NCBI GenBank assembly: GCA_030248065.1
Contig: JASAMV010000248.1
Location: 264,120-328,119, forward strand
Reading direction: 5' to 3'
Source of the DNA: Rhynchonema sp. JSB1_4
Lineage: Eukaryota > Nematoda > Chromadorea > Monhysterida > Xyalidae
DNA: 64,000 bases
Shown: in pieces, positions 53,801-63,437 of the stretch
Numbering within the stretch: position 1 is the stretch's first letter
How the letters are laid out: each line of letters starts with the position of its first letter
Made by a program: the position numbers and the translations under genes
The notes under the pieces: model-generated
Databases searched by the model: none
What the model was told of the DNA's origin: nothing
What the model saw: the letters and a program-made list of their open reading frames with translations, nothing else

Positions 53801-56800
53801 ATGATCAAAAGTTCGTCGTGGTTTTGTTTGATTTTCGTCCTGATAGACAAAAATCGATCAAAACTTCGTCGTGGTTTTGTTTATTTTCGTCCTGATAACA
53901 AAAATCGATTTGTGTAGAGACAAATCAAAATTGTTAGTAGACAAAAATCGATCAAAAGTTCGTCGTGGTTTTGTTTGATTTTCGTCCTGATAGACGAAAA
54001 TCGATCAAAACTTCGTCGTAGTAGACAAAAATCGATCAAAAGTTCGTCGTGGTTTTGTTTATTTTCGTCCTATAGACAAAAATCGATCAAAACTTCGTCG
54101 TGGTTTTGTTTGATTTTCGTCCTGATAGACAAAAATCGATCAAAACTTCGTCGTAGTAGACAAAAATCGATCAAAAGTTCGTCGTGGTTTTGTTTGATTT
54201 TGTCCTGATAGACAAAAATCGATCAAAACTTCGTCGTGGTTTTGTTTGATTTTCGTCCTGATAGACAAAAATCGATCAAAACTTCGTCGTAGTAGACAAA
54301 AATCGATCAAAAGTTCGTCGTGGTTTTGTTTGATTTTCGTCCTGATAGACAAAAATCGATCAAAAGTTCGTCGTGGTTTTTTTATTTTCGTCCTGATGCA
54401 ATGTGATTGTGAGGGGTTTTGTTTGTTTGCGATAGAAAAATGATCAAAACTTCGTCGTAGTAGACAAACATCGATCAAAAGTTCGTCGTGGTTTTGTTTG
54501 ATTTTCGTCCTGATAGACAAAAATCGATCAAAACTTCGTCGTAGAAATGAATTGTGAGAGAAATGATAGTTCGTCGTGGTTTTTTGTTTTCGTCTATAAC
54601 AAAAATCATCAAAAGTTCGTCGTGTTTTTTTATTTTCGTCCTATAGACAAAAATCGATCGAACTTCGTCGTAAAAAGTTTGTTGCTTAGAAAAAATCGAT
54701 CAAAAGTTCGTGTGTTTTTTTATTTTCGTCCTGATAGACAAAAATCATCAAAACTTCGTCGTAGTAACAAAAATCGATAAAAGTTCGTCGTGGTTTTTTT
54801 TGATTTTCGTCCTGATAGACGAAAATCGATCAAAACTTCGTCGTAGTAGACAAAAATCGATCAAAAGTTCGTCGTGGTTTTGTTTGATTTTCGTCCTGAT
54901 AGACAAAAACCGATCGAAACTTCGTCGTAGTAGACAAAAATCGATCACAAGTTCGTCGTGGTTTTGTTTATTTTCGTCCTGATAGACAAAAATCGATCAA
55001 AACTTCGTCGTGGTTTTGTTTGATTTTCGTCCTATAGACAAAAATCATCAAAACTTCGTCGTAGTAGACAAAAATCGATCAAAAGTTCGTCGTGGTTTTT
55101 TTATTTTCGTCCTGATAGACAAAAATCGATCAAAAGTGTCGTTTTCTCCTAATAGACAAAAATCGATCAAAAGTTCGTCGTGGTTTTGTTTGATTTTCGT
55201 CCTGATAGACAAAAACCGATCGAAACTTCGTCGTAGTAGACAACAATCGATCAAAAGTTCGTCGTGGTTTTGTTTGATTTTCGTCCTGATAGACAAAAAT
55301 CGATCAAAAGTTCGTCGTAGTAGACAAAAATCGATCAAAAGTTCGTCGTGGTTTTGTTTGATTTTCGTCCTGATAGACAAAAATCGATCAAAAGTTCGTC
55401 GTAGTAGACACAAATCGATCAAAAGTTCGTCGTGGTTTTGTTTGATTTTCGTCCTGATAGACAAAAATCGATCGAAACTTCGTCGTAGTAGACAAAAATC
55501 GATCAAAAGTTCGTCGTGGTTTTGTTTGATTTTCGTCCTGATAGACAAAAATCGATCAAAACTTCGTCGTGGTTTTGTTTGATTTTCGTCCTGATAGACA
55601 AAAATCGATCAAAAGTTCGTCGTAGTAGACAAAAATCGATCAAAAGTTCGTCGTGGTTTTGTTTGATTTTCGTCCTGATAGACAAAAATCGATCAAAACT
55701 TCGTCGTAGTAGACAAAAATCGATCAAAAGTTCGTCGTGGTTTTGTTTGATTTTCGTCCTGATAGACAAAAATCGATCAAAACTTCGTCGTGGTTTTGTT
55801 TGATTTTCGTCCTGATAGACAAAAATCGATCAAAACTTCGTCGTAGTAGACAAAAATCGAACAAAACTTCGTCGTAGTAGACAAAAATCGATCAAAAGTT
55901 CGTCGTGGTTTTGTTTGATTTTCGTCCTGATAGACAAAAATCGATCAAAACTTCGTCGTGGTTTTGTTTGATTTTCGTCCTGATAGACAAAAATCGATCA
56001 AAAGTTCGTCGTGGTTTTGTTTGATTTTCGTCCTGATGGACAAAAATCGATCGAAACTTCGTCGTAGAAGACAAAAATCGATCAAAAGTTCGTCGTGGTT
56101 TTGTTTGATTTTCGTCCTGATAGACAAAAATCGATCAAAACTTCGTCGTAGTAGACAAAAATCGATCAAAAGTTCGTCGTGGTTTTGTTTGATTTTCGTC
56201 CTGATAGACGAAAATCGATCAAAACTTCGTCGTAGTAGACAAAAATCGATCAAAAGTTCGTCGTGGTTTTGTTTGATTTTCGTCCTGATAGACAAAAATC
56301 GATCAAAAGTTCGTCGTAGTAGACAAAAATCGATCAAAAGTTCGTCGTGGTTTTGTTTGATTTTCGTCCTGATAGACAAAAATCGATCAAAACTTCGTCG
56401 TAGTAGACAAAAATCGATCAAAAGTTCGTCGTGGTTTTGTTTGATTTTCGTCCTGATAGACAAAAATCGATCAAAACTTCGTCGTGGTTTTGTTTGATTT
56501 TCGTCCTGATAGACAAAAATCGATCAAAACTTCGTCGTAGTAGACAAAAATCGATCAAAAGTTCGTCGTGGTTTTGTTTGATTTTCGTCCTGATAGACAA
56601 AAATCGATCAAAACTTCGTCGTAGTAGACAAAAATCGATCAAAAGTTCGTCGTGGTTTTGTTTGATTTTCGTCCTGATAGACAAAAATCGATCAAAACTT
56701 CGTCGTAGTAGACAAAAATCGATCAAAAGTTCGTCGTGGTTTTGTTTGATTTTCGTCCTGATAGACAAAAATCGATCAAAACTTCGTCGTTTTTTTATTT

Positions 56801-58134
56801 AGACAAAAATCGATCAAAAGTTCGTCGTGGTTTTGTTTGATTTTCGTCCTATAGACAAAAATCGATCAAAAGTTCGTCGTGGTTTTGTTTGATTTTCGTC
56901 CTGATAGACAAAAATCGATCAAAACTTCGTCGTAGTAGACAAAAATCGATCAAAAGTTCGTCGTGGTTTTGTTTGATTTTCGTCCTGATAGACAAAAATC
57001 GATCAAAACTTCTCTAGTAGACAAAAATCGATCAAAAGTTCGTCGTGGTTTTGTTTGATTTTCGTCCTGATAGACAAAAATCGATCAAAACTTCGTCGTG
57101 GTTTTGTTTGATTTTCGTCCTGATAGACAAAAATCGATCAAAAGTTCGTCGTAGTTTTGTTTATTTTCGTCCTGATAGACAAAAATCGATCAAAACTTCG
57201 CTCGTGGTTTTGTTTATTTTCGTCCTTAACAAAAATCGATCAAAACTTCGTCGTGGTAGACAAAAATCGATCAAAAGTTCGTCGTGGTTTTGTTTGATTT
57301 TCGTCCTGATAGACGAAAATCGAAAAATCGATAGACAAAAATCGATCAAAAGTTCGTCGTGGTTTTGTTTGATTTTCGTCCTGATAGACAAAAATCGATC
57401 AAAACTTCGTCGTGGTTTTGTTTGATTTTCGTCCTGATAGACAAAAATCGATCAAAACTTCGTCGTAGTAGACAAAAATCGATCAAAAGTTCGTCGTGGT
57501 TTTGTTTGATTTTCGTCCTGATAGACAAAAATCGATCAAAACTTCGTCGTAGTAGACAAAAATCGATCAAAAGTTCGTCGTGGTTTTGTTTGATTTTCGT
57601 CCTGATAGACAAAAATCGATCAAAACTTCGTCGTAGTAGACAAAAATCGATCAAAAGTTCGTCGTGGTTTTGTTTGATTTTCGTCCTGATAGACAAAAAT
57701 CGATCAAAACTTCGTCGTGGTTTTGTTTGATTTTCGTCCTGATAGACAAAAATCGATCAAAAGTTCGTCGTGGTTTTGTTTGATTTTCGTCCTGATAGAC
57801 AAAAATCGATCAAAAGTTCGTCGTGGTTTTGTTTGATTTTCGTCCTGATAGACAAAAACCGATCGAAACTTCGTCGTAGTAGACAACAATCGATCAAAAG
57901 TTCGTCGTGGTTTTGTTTGATTTTCGTCCTGATAGACAAAAATCGATCAAAAGTTCGTCGTAGTAGACAAAAATCGATCAAAAGTTCGTCGTGGTTTTGT
58001 TTGATTTTCGTCCTGATAGACAAAAATCGATCAAAACTTCGTCGTGGTTTTGTTTGATTTTCGTCCTGATAGACAAAAATCGATCAAAAGTTCGTCGTGG
58101 TTTTGTTTGATTTTCGTCCTGATAGACAAAAATC
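50825..58134. repeat. 7.3-kb tandem satellite, 53-bp and 31-bp modules (84-bp dimer)
   Basis: The array mixes module A, 53 bp (starting GTTCGTCGTGGTTTTG, containing ATTTTCGTCCTGATAG), and module B, 31 bp (CTTCGTCGTAGTAGAC). Both end ACAAAAATCGATCAAAA. A+B makes an 84-bp unit; AA and BB junctions also occur. The array is nearly homogeneous at 50.8-51.9 kb and 55.1-58.1 kb and degraded by many small deletions in between. Because 84 is a multiple of three, long mirror-image open frames appear on both strands (SSSWFCLIFVLIDKNRSKLR and the antisense), which I do not regard as genes. Shared variants (GATGGAC with CGATCGAAAC and GTAGAAGAC at 51.77, 52.79 and 56.03 kb) point to segmental amplification inside the array. 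Confidence 0.95.
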
Positions 58135-58813
58135 GCGCAATACAAGAAAGCTGCGCTTTAAATAGCGAGAGCGAGCACTGAGCGTGGCTTGACTGCAGTG
58201 CACGAGTTCAATACAGACCTATTTTGCCGACCAGGGGGGTTGACGGTGTGCAAAAACTATGTCCGAAAATTCTGGCGACAAAATGCCAGGGGTTCCCCGG
58301 ACCAAGTGATTTCAGGTGTGCTGGACAGCCCTCAAGTCTGCCAGACACAAAATCAAAGTGCTAGGTTATCGAGAACCTCAACACTGCACACTGCCCTCAA
58401 CGCAGCACCGGGCAAGCAACGGCCCAAAACCCAGGCAACAGTCCAACGACTGGGCCTGCACAGCTTCAGACAGCTGTGGTACGAAGAAACGGCGACGAGA
58501 CGACGTCGAACTACAGCAGACACAGGTTCCGAACGCAACTTGCGTAGTTTGGTTTATTTCACACGTAAAGCTAGGGTTCACATACGGGGCACGAGCCGGC
58601 CCAAAAACTGACTCAAAAACACCTCCAGAATACAATCCCGCCGCAACTAATATTGAGAGAATAAGAAGAGAAAAAGAAATGTGGGGATAAGCTGGGCTAA
58701 GCGGCGTTTGAAAACCAAAACAACCAATAGAAAAACACAAAACAACTGCTGGTCTAAAACCGGTAAATTGTGGTCAAGTGACTATGGAATGCGCCAGGTG
58801 GGATGGCATCACA
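58135..58813 (+). other. Unassigned region with a basic ORF
   Basis: No recognised gene. A plus-strand frame at 58316-58690 encodes a basic stretch (CGTKKRRRDDVELQQ) and ends in ERIRREKEMWG; the opposite reading is also open. It may be a retroelement relic or 5' exons of the lectin-like gene downstream, but no family was recognised. Confidence 0.3.
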
Positions 58814-59084
58814 GGTATGTCGCCTGGTGAGGCGCGGTTGCGACGTTTCGACAACGGATCCTGCTGTCGTCATCAGGCTAATGTGTCCCCTGGGCGGTAT
58901 CGAACTTGAGGCGTTGGGCTGTGAGTCTAACAGTCGACGCGACTTCGATAGTCGAATGGTTAAAGCGTTAGACTCACAGCCCAACGCCTCAAGTTCGATA
59001 CCGCCCAGAGGACACATTAGCCTGATGACGACAGCAGGATCCGTTGTCGAAACGTCGCAACCGCGCCTCACCAGGCGACTTACC
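58814..59084. mobile_element. Fold-back element with tRNA-like centre
   Basis: GTCGCCTGGTGAGGCGCGG through TGGGCTGTGAGTCTAAC is mirrored almost perfectly by the complement up to CGCCTCACCAGGCGAC; the arms are about 120 bp. The junction contains CGATAGTCGAATGGTTAAAG, a box-A-like word. The right arm then reads GTTAGACTCACAG and a box-B-like AGTTCGATACC, suggesting the palindrome formed from an inverted pair of tRNA-like sequences. Confidence 0.7.
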
Positions 59085-59400
59085 CTAACCCAACAGCCCT
59101 CGTCAGGGCTACCCAGAGTGGCTGGCAATAAGACCACAACAAATTTTTCGCAAAATGTCAACACGCGGCCACAAAAAAACATTCAGAGAAGTTAAACTTC
59201 ATTACTCTTTTCCCAATTCTCAAACATATTCTGTATCTAAGCCAAAATCATCCACCTTCGAATCATCATCACCATACCCTACGACTCCATACCTACCCAG
59301 TGAGGTTCTAGTTATCTATTTTGATTTCTGATTGTGCTTGAGCAACAATGCAAATTGGGCTGGCATTGCGACATCGCGTGGAACTTTCTTTGTGTTATAT

Positions 59401-60384
59401 CTCAATAAAATTTCTACCAGAAGCTCGGGTGGTTGCACGACAAATGCAGTACAAATGAGTCGACCAGACGCCATGATGATCACCAACAGCTGCCGAAATG
59501 TTGGACACGGCTTTCAGACCATCACGGGTGCTGGTATGTAATCGATGCTTGCATCAACCTTCAGATTTTTGAAATAATATATTACCGCCAGGTTTCGGCG
59601 TGCACACACCGAACGGAGGACATTGGTCAAGTGGAGGAGGGCACACGTACCAGAATCAGACCATCACGGGTGCTGGTATGTAATCGGTGCTTGCATCAAC
59701 CTTCAGATTTTTGAAATAATAAATTACCGCCAGGTCTCGGCGTATACACGTCGAACGGAGGACACTGGTCAAGTGGAGGAGGGCACACATTCCCCAATCA
59801 GACCATGACGGACGCTGGTATGTAATCGGTGCTTGCATCAACCTTCAGATTTTTGAAATAATAAATTACCGCCAGGTCTCGCCGTTCACACGCCGAACGG
59901 AGGACACTGGTCAAGTGGAGGAGGGCACACATTCCCCAATCAGAACAGCAATTCGCCGAAGAATGGTGGACTGAGCTGGACGGCGATTTTTTCGCCCGAG
60001 ACGTCTGCCGAATCGCGGTCATGCGGCGCACCAGGATGCGTTCTCAAGGTTGGTCTATCGATTACATCTCCACGCCATTGTCCGCATCAAATTTTCTCCG
60101 TCGTCAACAGGGTGACTGGGTGGACAAAGAGTGTGGACCCAAAACACATGTCAAGTGTATCTCGAGACAGTGGCGTATCCTGTACCCGGAAGGCAGTAAG
60201 CTACATATACTTCTTACTCCTACACACTGTTTGTTAGCAGTGAACTGTTATCAGTGCAAGCCTGAAATAACACATGGTACATACCTCATCATCTACCGCA
60301 GAGTCGGCATCAAAGATCCCGTCGGTGGTGTCGCTCGACTGCTACACGTGTGGAAAGGAGTTCCGACATTTCAGACAACATTGA
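59401..60384 (+). CDS. C-type-lectin-like protein, 3' exons (5' end not found)
   Basis: Exons supported: one ending 59533 (start unclear, frame open back to at least 59401), 59592-59675, 59734-59817, 59876-60048, 60111-60195 and 60302-60384 (TGA). All introns are GT-AG with consistent phases. The three middle exons are tandem copies encoding HTPNGGHWSSGGGHT-like segments. The C-terminal part (CGAPGCVLK joined to GDWVDKECGPKTHVKCI) matches the end of C-type lectin domains: G-x-W, then Cys, seven residues, Cys. The protein closes with a short Lys/Ser tail and CYTCGKEFRHFRQH. C-type lectins are usually secreted or membrane proteins; no signal peptide was located because the 5' exons are missing. 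AATAAA at 60592 is a possible poly(A) signal. The domain call is inference from few residues. Confidence 0.5.
59534..59953 (+). repeat. 142-bp tandem repeat containing an exon
   Basis: Three head-to-tail copies with a period of 142 bp, each holding a 58-bp intron (GTATGTAATCG through ATTACCGCCAG) and a symmetric phase-1 exon of 84 nt. The third copy's exon extends to 60048. Copies differ at few positions, so the duplication is recent, and the exon length keeps the frame. Confidence 0.85.
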
Positions 60385-60832
60385 ACAAAACACATGACAC
60401 ATACAGTATTACTTAGGTACCCATTCCGATATCTGTATTTATGAAATTAGGTGAAACCATGAAATTGAGAATATGTATTATGAGAATCAGAATCTGTGCC
60501 TGAGTGATCAAACAGAGAGTTATTACCTAAATTGAGACATCCAGTATGACTGAGAGCACGAAAGGAATTGTTGAGCGATGGTGCCTGGATCAATAAAATG
60601 ACTGGTACAAATTGCCAATGAAGCGTTCTTATTATTTTACGAACACGTTTTGACGCGCATCTGGTGACACTTAGTACGCAGTACAAGGAACGAGGGCACT
60701 AACCCGGTTTTTTCAGATCAAATAAATCATTTTATGAATCATATGTTAGGGTAAAAAAACGTCCATAAAAATCTGCCTTTCCGTGCAAGTCATTACTGGA
60801 TGTGGTCGGCACACTACCGGGTGCAATCCCGT
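60385..60832. other. Intergenic, no gene recognised
   Basis: About 450 bp between the lectin-like stop and the duplicated PFAS segment. Contains a possible poly(A) signal AATAAA at 60592 and a CCGGGTGCAATCCCG phrase at 60818 similar to the fold-back at 36057. Confidence 0.4.
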
Positions 60833-60922
60833 TTGCACGGGCAATGTTGTCTTACGCGATCACAAAATCTGCTCGTGTATTTATTGGGGTCACGTGCGTG
60901 GCCAACTGGTGCTCAGCGACTA

Positions 60923-62464
60923 GGCCGTCTTCACAATGACACGGTTTCACGGTTTTGCGGTTGTTGTCTTCACAATGACACGGTTTTACGGTTTCACGGT
61001 TTCACGTTTGTTGTCTTCACAATGACACGGTTTCACGGTTTCACGGTTTGGTCTTATTGTTTTGAAACCGTGAAACCGGAAAAAACCAATTAGAACCGGT
61101 TCTAATTTGTACACGGTTTCGGCGCGTTTGCTGCACGTATTGGCTCAAGGATTGTTCCAACATTTGATATTTTGACCACAAAACCTTGCGATTTCAGGGA
61201 CACAACATTGTAATGTTCGCACGCTTACTCTAACGCATTCTGTGATTGATTTTTCTCTTTGGATTGGTCGTACCTGTATGTCAAAAGCGTGTATGTACCT
61301 GATGGTAAAAAGACCTTCATTATAGCAACAAAAAGGGTAAAGAATTCGGCCCTCATTTTGTTTCTGACCAGTTGTTTTACTGATGCAAGGGCAGGGTGCC
61401 ACGTGCTAGTGGATATAGAGAGCTAGACCGAACGATCACTTTCAAGAGGCACGGAGAATATAAAAGAGCTGGACACAGGTATTACTGCAAGAAACATGAA
61501 GAATATAAGGAGCTAGACAGGTTACCACACACGAAAAGTATCGACCGATCACCCAAACACAAGTACATATGGACACAAATATCGACCACGAGCTCGCATC
61601 GACAAACACGACCAACGATTCGTTGGAAGATGATGAAAACGCAGAAGAGATCGAACCCGAGCCCGAAATCGACACCAATTCCGACACCGAAGCGCAAGGC
61701 ACCACGACGGAAGGCATCGAATCAGGATAAAGACGATATTGATCGTCAATTTTTGGAATACATCAAGAAAAGTCAGGACAAGCTGGAAAAGGACAAAGAA
61801 TAACAGCAGAGCGGGTCAATGTCATTCTGTGTCGATCTTGCCCATGACCTTGATGAACTGGACCCAGACACTCGGGCATACCTGAAAGCCCAGTTTCAAA
61901 TGATGGTGTATGAAGCCCGAAAGTCGAAACAGATAGCCGCACAGGCACTCGCCGTTGCCAATCCAACAGTGCAATGGCTGTCCAGTGCGCCTTAGATTGC
62001 TTTTAATTCACTGCTCCATGTGTGCAGCTCTAGTGGTCTGCTCTTTATGTTCTGAAATGATGAAAGTTTATGGTTTGGGTGGTCTGTTCTTGTGTTCTAA
62101 AATTGCCAATAATATTTCGATCATTGTGCCCAAAGTTGTGCTATTTGTCAGGTGTTTGTGTTCAGAAATGTGACGAGATACTGCTGTGGTCTGCTCTTTA
62201 CGTTCCTGTTTTGGATCTGCTCACTCTGGGCAACAGTATGCATCTACTAATAAATATAAACTCAGTTGAATTAACTTTAGTTCTTACATTATGCTGAAAC
62301 CGTGAAACCGTGTCATTGTGAAGACACAATTTTAAAACCGTGAAACCGTAAAACCGTGAAATCGGATTTCATAGTGAAGACGCCAACGAAGCAAACCGTG
62401 AAACCGTAAAACCGTGAAACCGTAAAACCGTAAAACCGTGAAACCGTGCCTTGTGAAGACGGCC
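60923..62464. mobile_element. 1.5-kb TIR element with TA duplication and CCGTGAAA subterminal repeats
   Basis: Ends GGCCGTCTTCACAATGACAC and GTGCCTTGTGAAGACGGCC are inverted repeats. TA flanks both sides (60921-60922 and 62465-62466), and removing the element restores the sequence of the ancestral locus at about 45803. Both ends carry arrays of ACGGTTTCACGG-type words (60940-61075 and 62300-62455). TA-only duplication and the GGC terminus would fit a Tc1/mariner- or PIF/Harbinger-like non-autonomous element; the superfamily is not settled. Confidence 0.8.
61569..61995 (+). pseudogene. BESS-motif protein relic inside the TIR element
   Basis: An acidic frame starts at ATG 61569 (ENAEEIEPEPEIDTNSDTE) and stops at 61730. 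The reading then continues in another frame: DDIDRQFLEYIKKSQDKLEK, an in-frame TAA at 61801, and then SFCVDLAHDLDELDPDTRAY with LKAQFQMMVYEARK, which fits the BESS motif (F-x-x-L, L-x-x-L, R-x-x-x-K, then hydrophobic helix). An acidic linker followed by BESS is typical of MADF-BESS proteins, some of which are encoded by PIF/Harbinger-type transposons. No MADF domain is recognisable upstream. A frameshift and a stop make it a relic. Confidence 0.5.
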
Positions 62465-63097
62465 TAAGGTCGATGACCTGATTAGCACCCGTCTGTGAAA
62501 ACAAATCTAAGCGGGCAGCCGAAACACGCTGCACAATTCACATTATGTATGTATAAACATATTAACGATTGAATATCATCATACTGATGTGAACCACGTT
62601 GAAATGCTCACAATTTCCTCACCAACGACCAACTTCGGCTCTTCGTGGCCTCGCATTTGTCGGCGGATTCTCGTATGCCGATGTGCTTGGCAGCGCCAAA
62701 GGTCAGTCTGAGTGTCACTTGTTGTTCCGATGTCTGTGTTTGATGGCACATGTGCCAACGAAGCAGGACAGAGTAACCGGACGAACGACCACAGTGGCAG
62801 CCAGAGCCAAGACAGTGTCCGCAGTTTTCGCTTTTAGGCCGCTCTGGCATTTCCCATCGGATCAGACTCGGCCAGATGGACCCGAAACCCGAAATATAAA
62901 CTTTTTCTATATCCTTCTGGCTTTCAAAAAAAACCGAAACACAGATCGTTATATTCGAAAATAACTGACAATATAATTGTTCGCATCAGCGATTAGTACC
63001 AAAAACAAAACTGAAACATTCCGATTATAATTTTTCATTACGATTACGATTTTCAAAACCCAAGGCACGGACATGGAAAAATTATATTTCTGGTGTG

Positions 63098-63202
63098 ACA
63101 GCCTTCATAAAATGAACAAAAAAACATGCGATCGAACAGGTTGGGCGAGCGCGGTGATGTTTCACGATCGCACCCGTGCACTGTTCGATCGTTTCTACAC
63201 AC
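63098..63202. repeat. Left arm of an inverted repeat of PFAS exon 28 DNA
   Basis: This segment is the exact reverse complement of about 63903-64000. The match is to this duplicate and not to the functional exon: it shares the AAAAAAACATGCGATCG and CGCACCCGTG variants. The inverted arm continues past the window end. Confidence 0.9.
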
Positions 63203-63437
63203 GCGACGACACATTCAGTTTGGGTGTGTGCAACGGATGTCAATTGATGGCTAATATTGGCTGCATTGGTGCTCGCAATCTTGATGGTGCGCCGGCGATG
63301 TTTCAGTAAACATTTGGTTTGCGCTTCTTGCGTATATGGCTCTGCATTAATCATACACTCATGATGCGTGATGCAGTTCGTCATACTGTTTAATGCATGT
63401 TATGTGGCGGTTGACGGTTCAGTTTGAATTTCAATGA

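Noticed and set aside
50825..58057. Long open frames in the satellite (SSSWFCLIFVLIDKNRSK type and the antisense MSIRTKIKQNHDEL type)
   Set aside because: They are mirror readings of an 84-bp tandem unit whose length is a multiple of three. No start context or splice signals, and the frame breaks wherever units vary.
50825..58134. CRISPR-like repeat array
   Set aside because: Direct repeats abut without unique spacers, and the setting is a eukaryotic intron-rich genome. It is a satellite.
58754..59195. Overlapping 130-142 codon ORFs on both strands
   Set aside because: They translate a near-perfect palindrome, so each strand repeats the other.
60302..60384. C2H2 zinc finger (CYTCGKEFRHFRQH)
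   Set aside because: Only the Cys-x2-Cys-Gly-Lys-x-Phe half fits; the stop codon comes before the second His, so no finger can form. It is the tail of the lectin-like gene.
63073..63309. Second functional PFAS glutaminase gene
   Set aside because: Only two exons are duplicated, the exon 27 copy lost its acceptor and is frameshifted, and the rest of the gene is absent.
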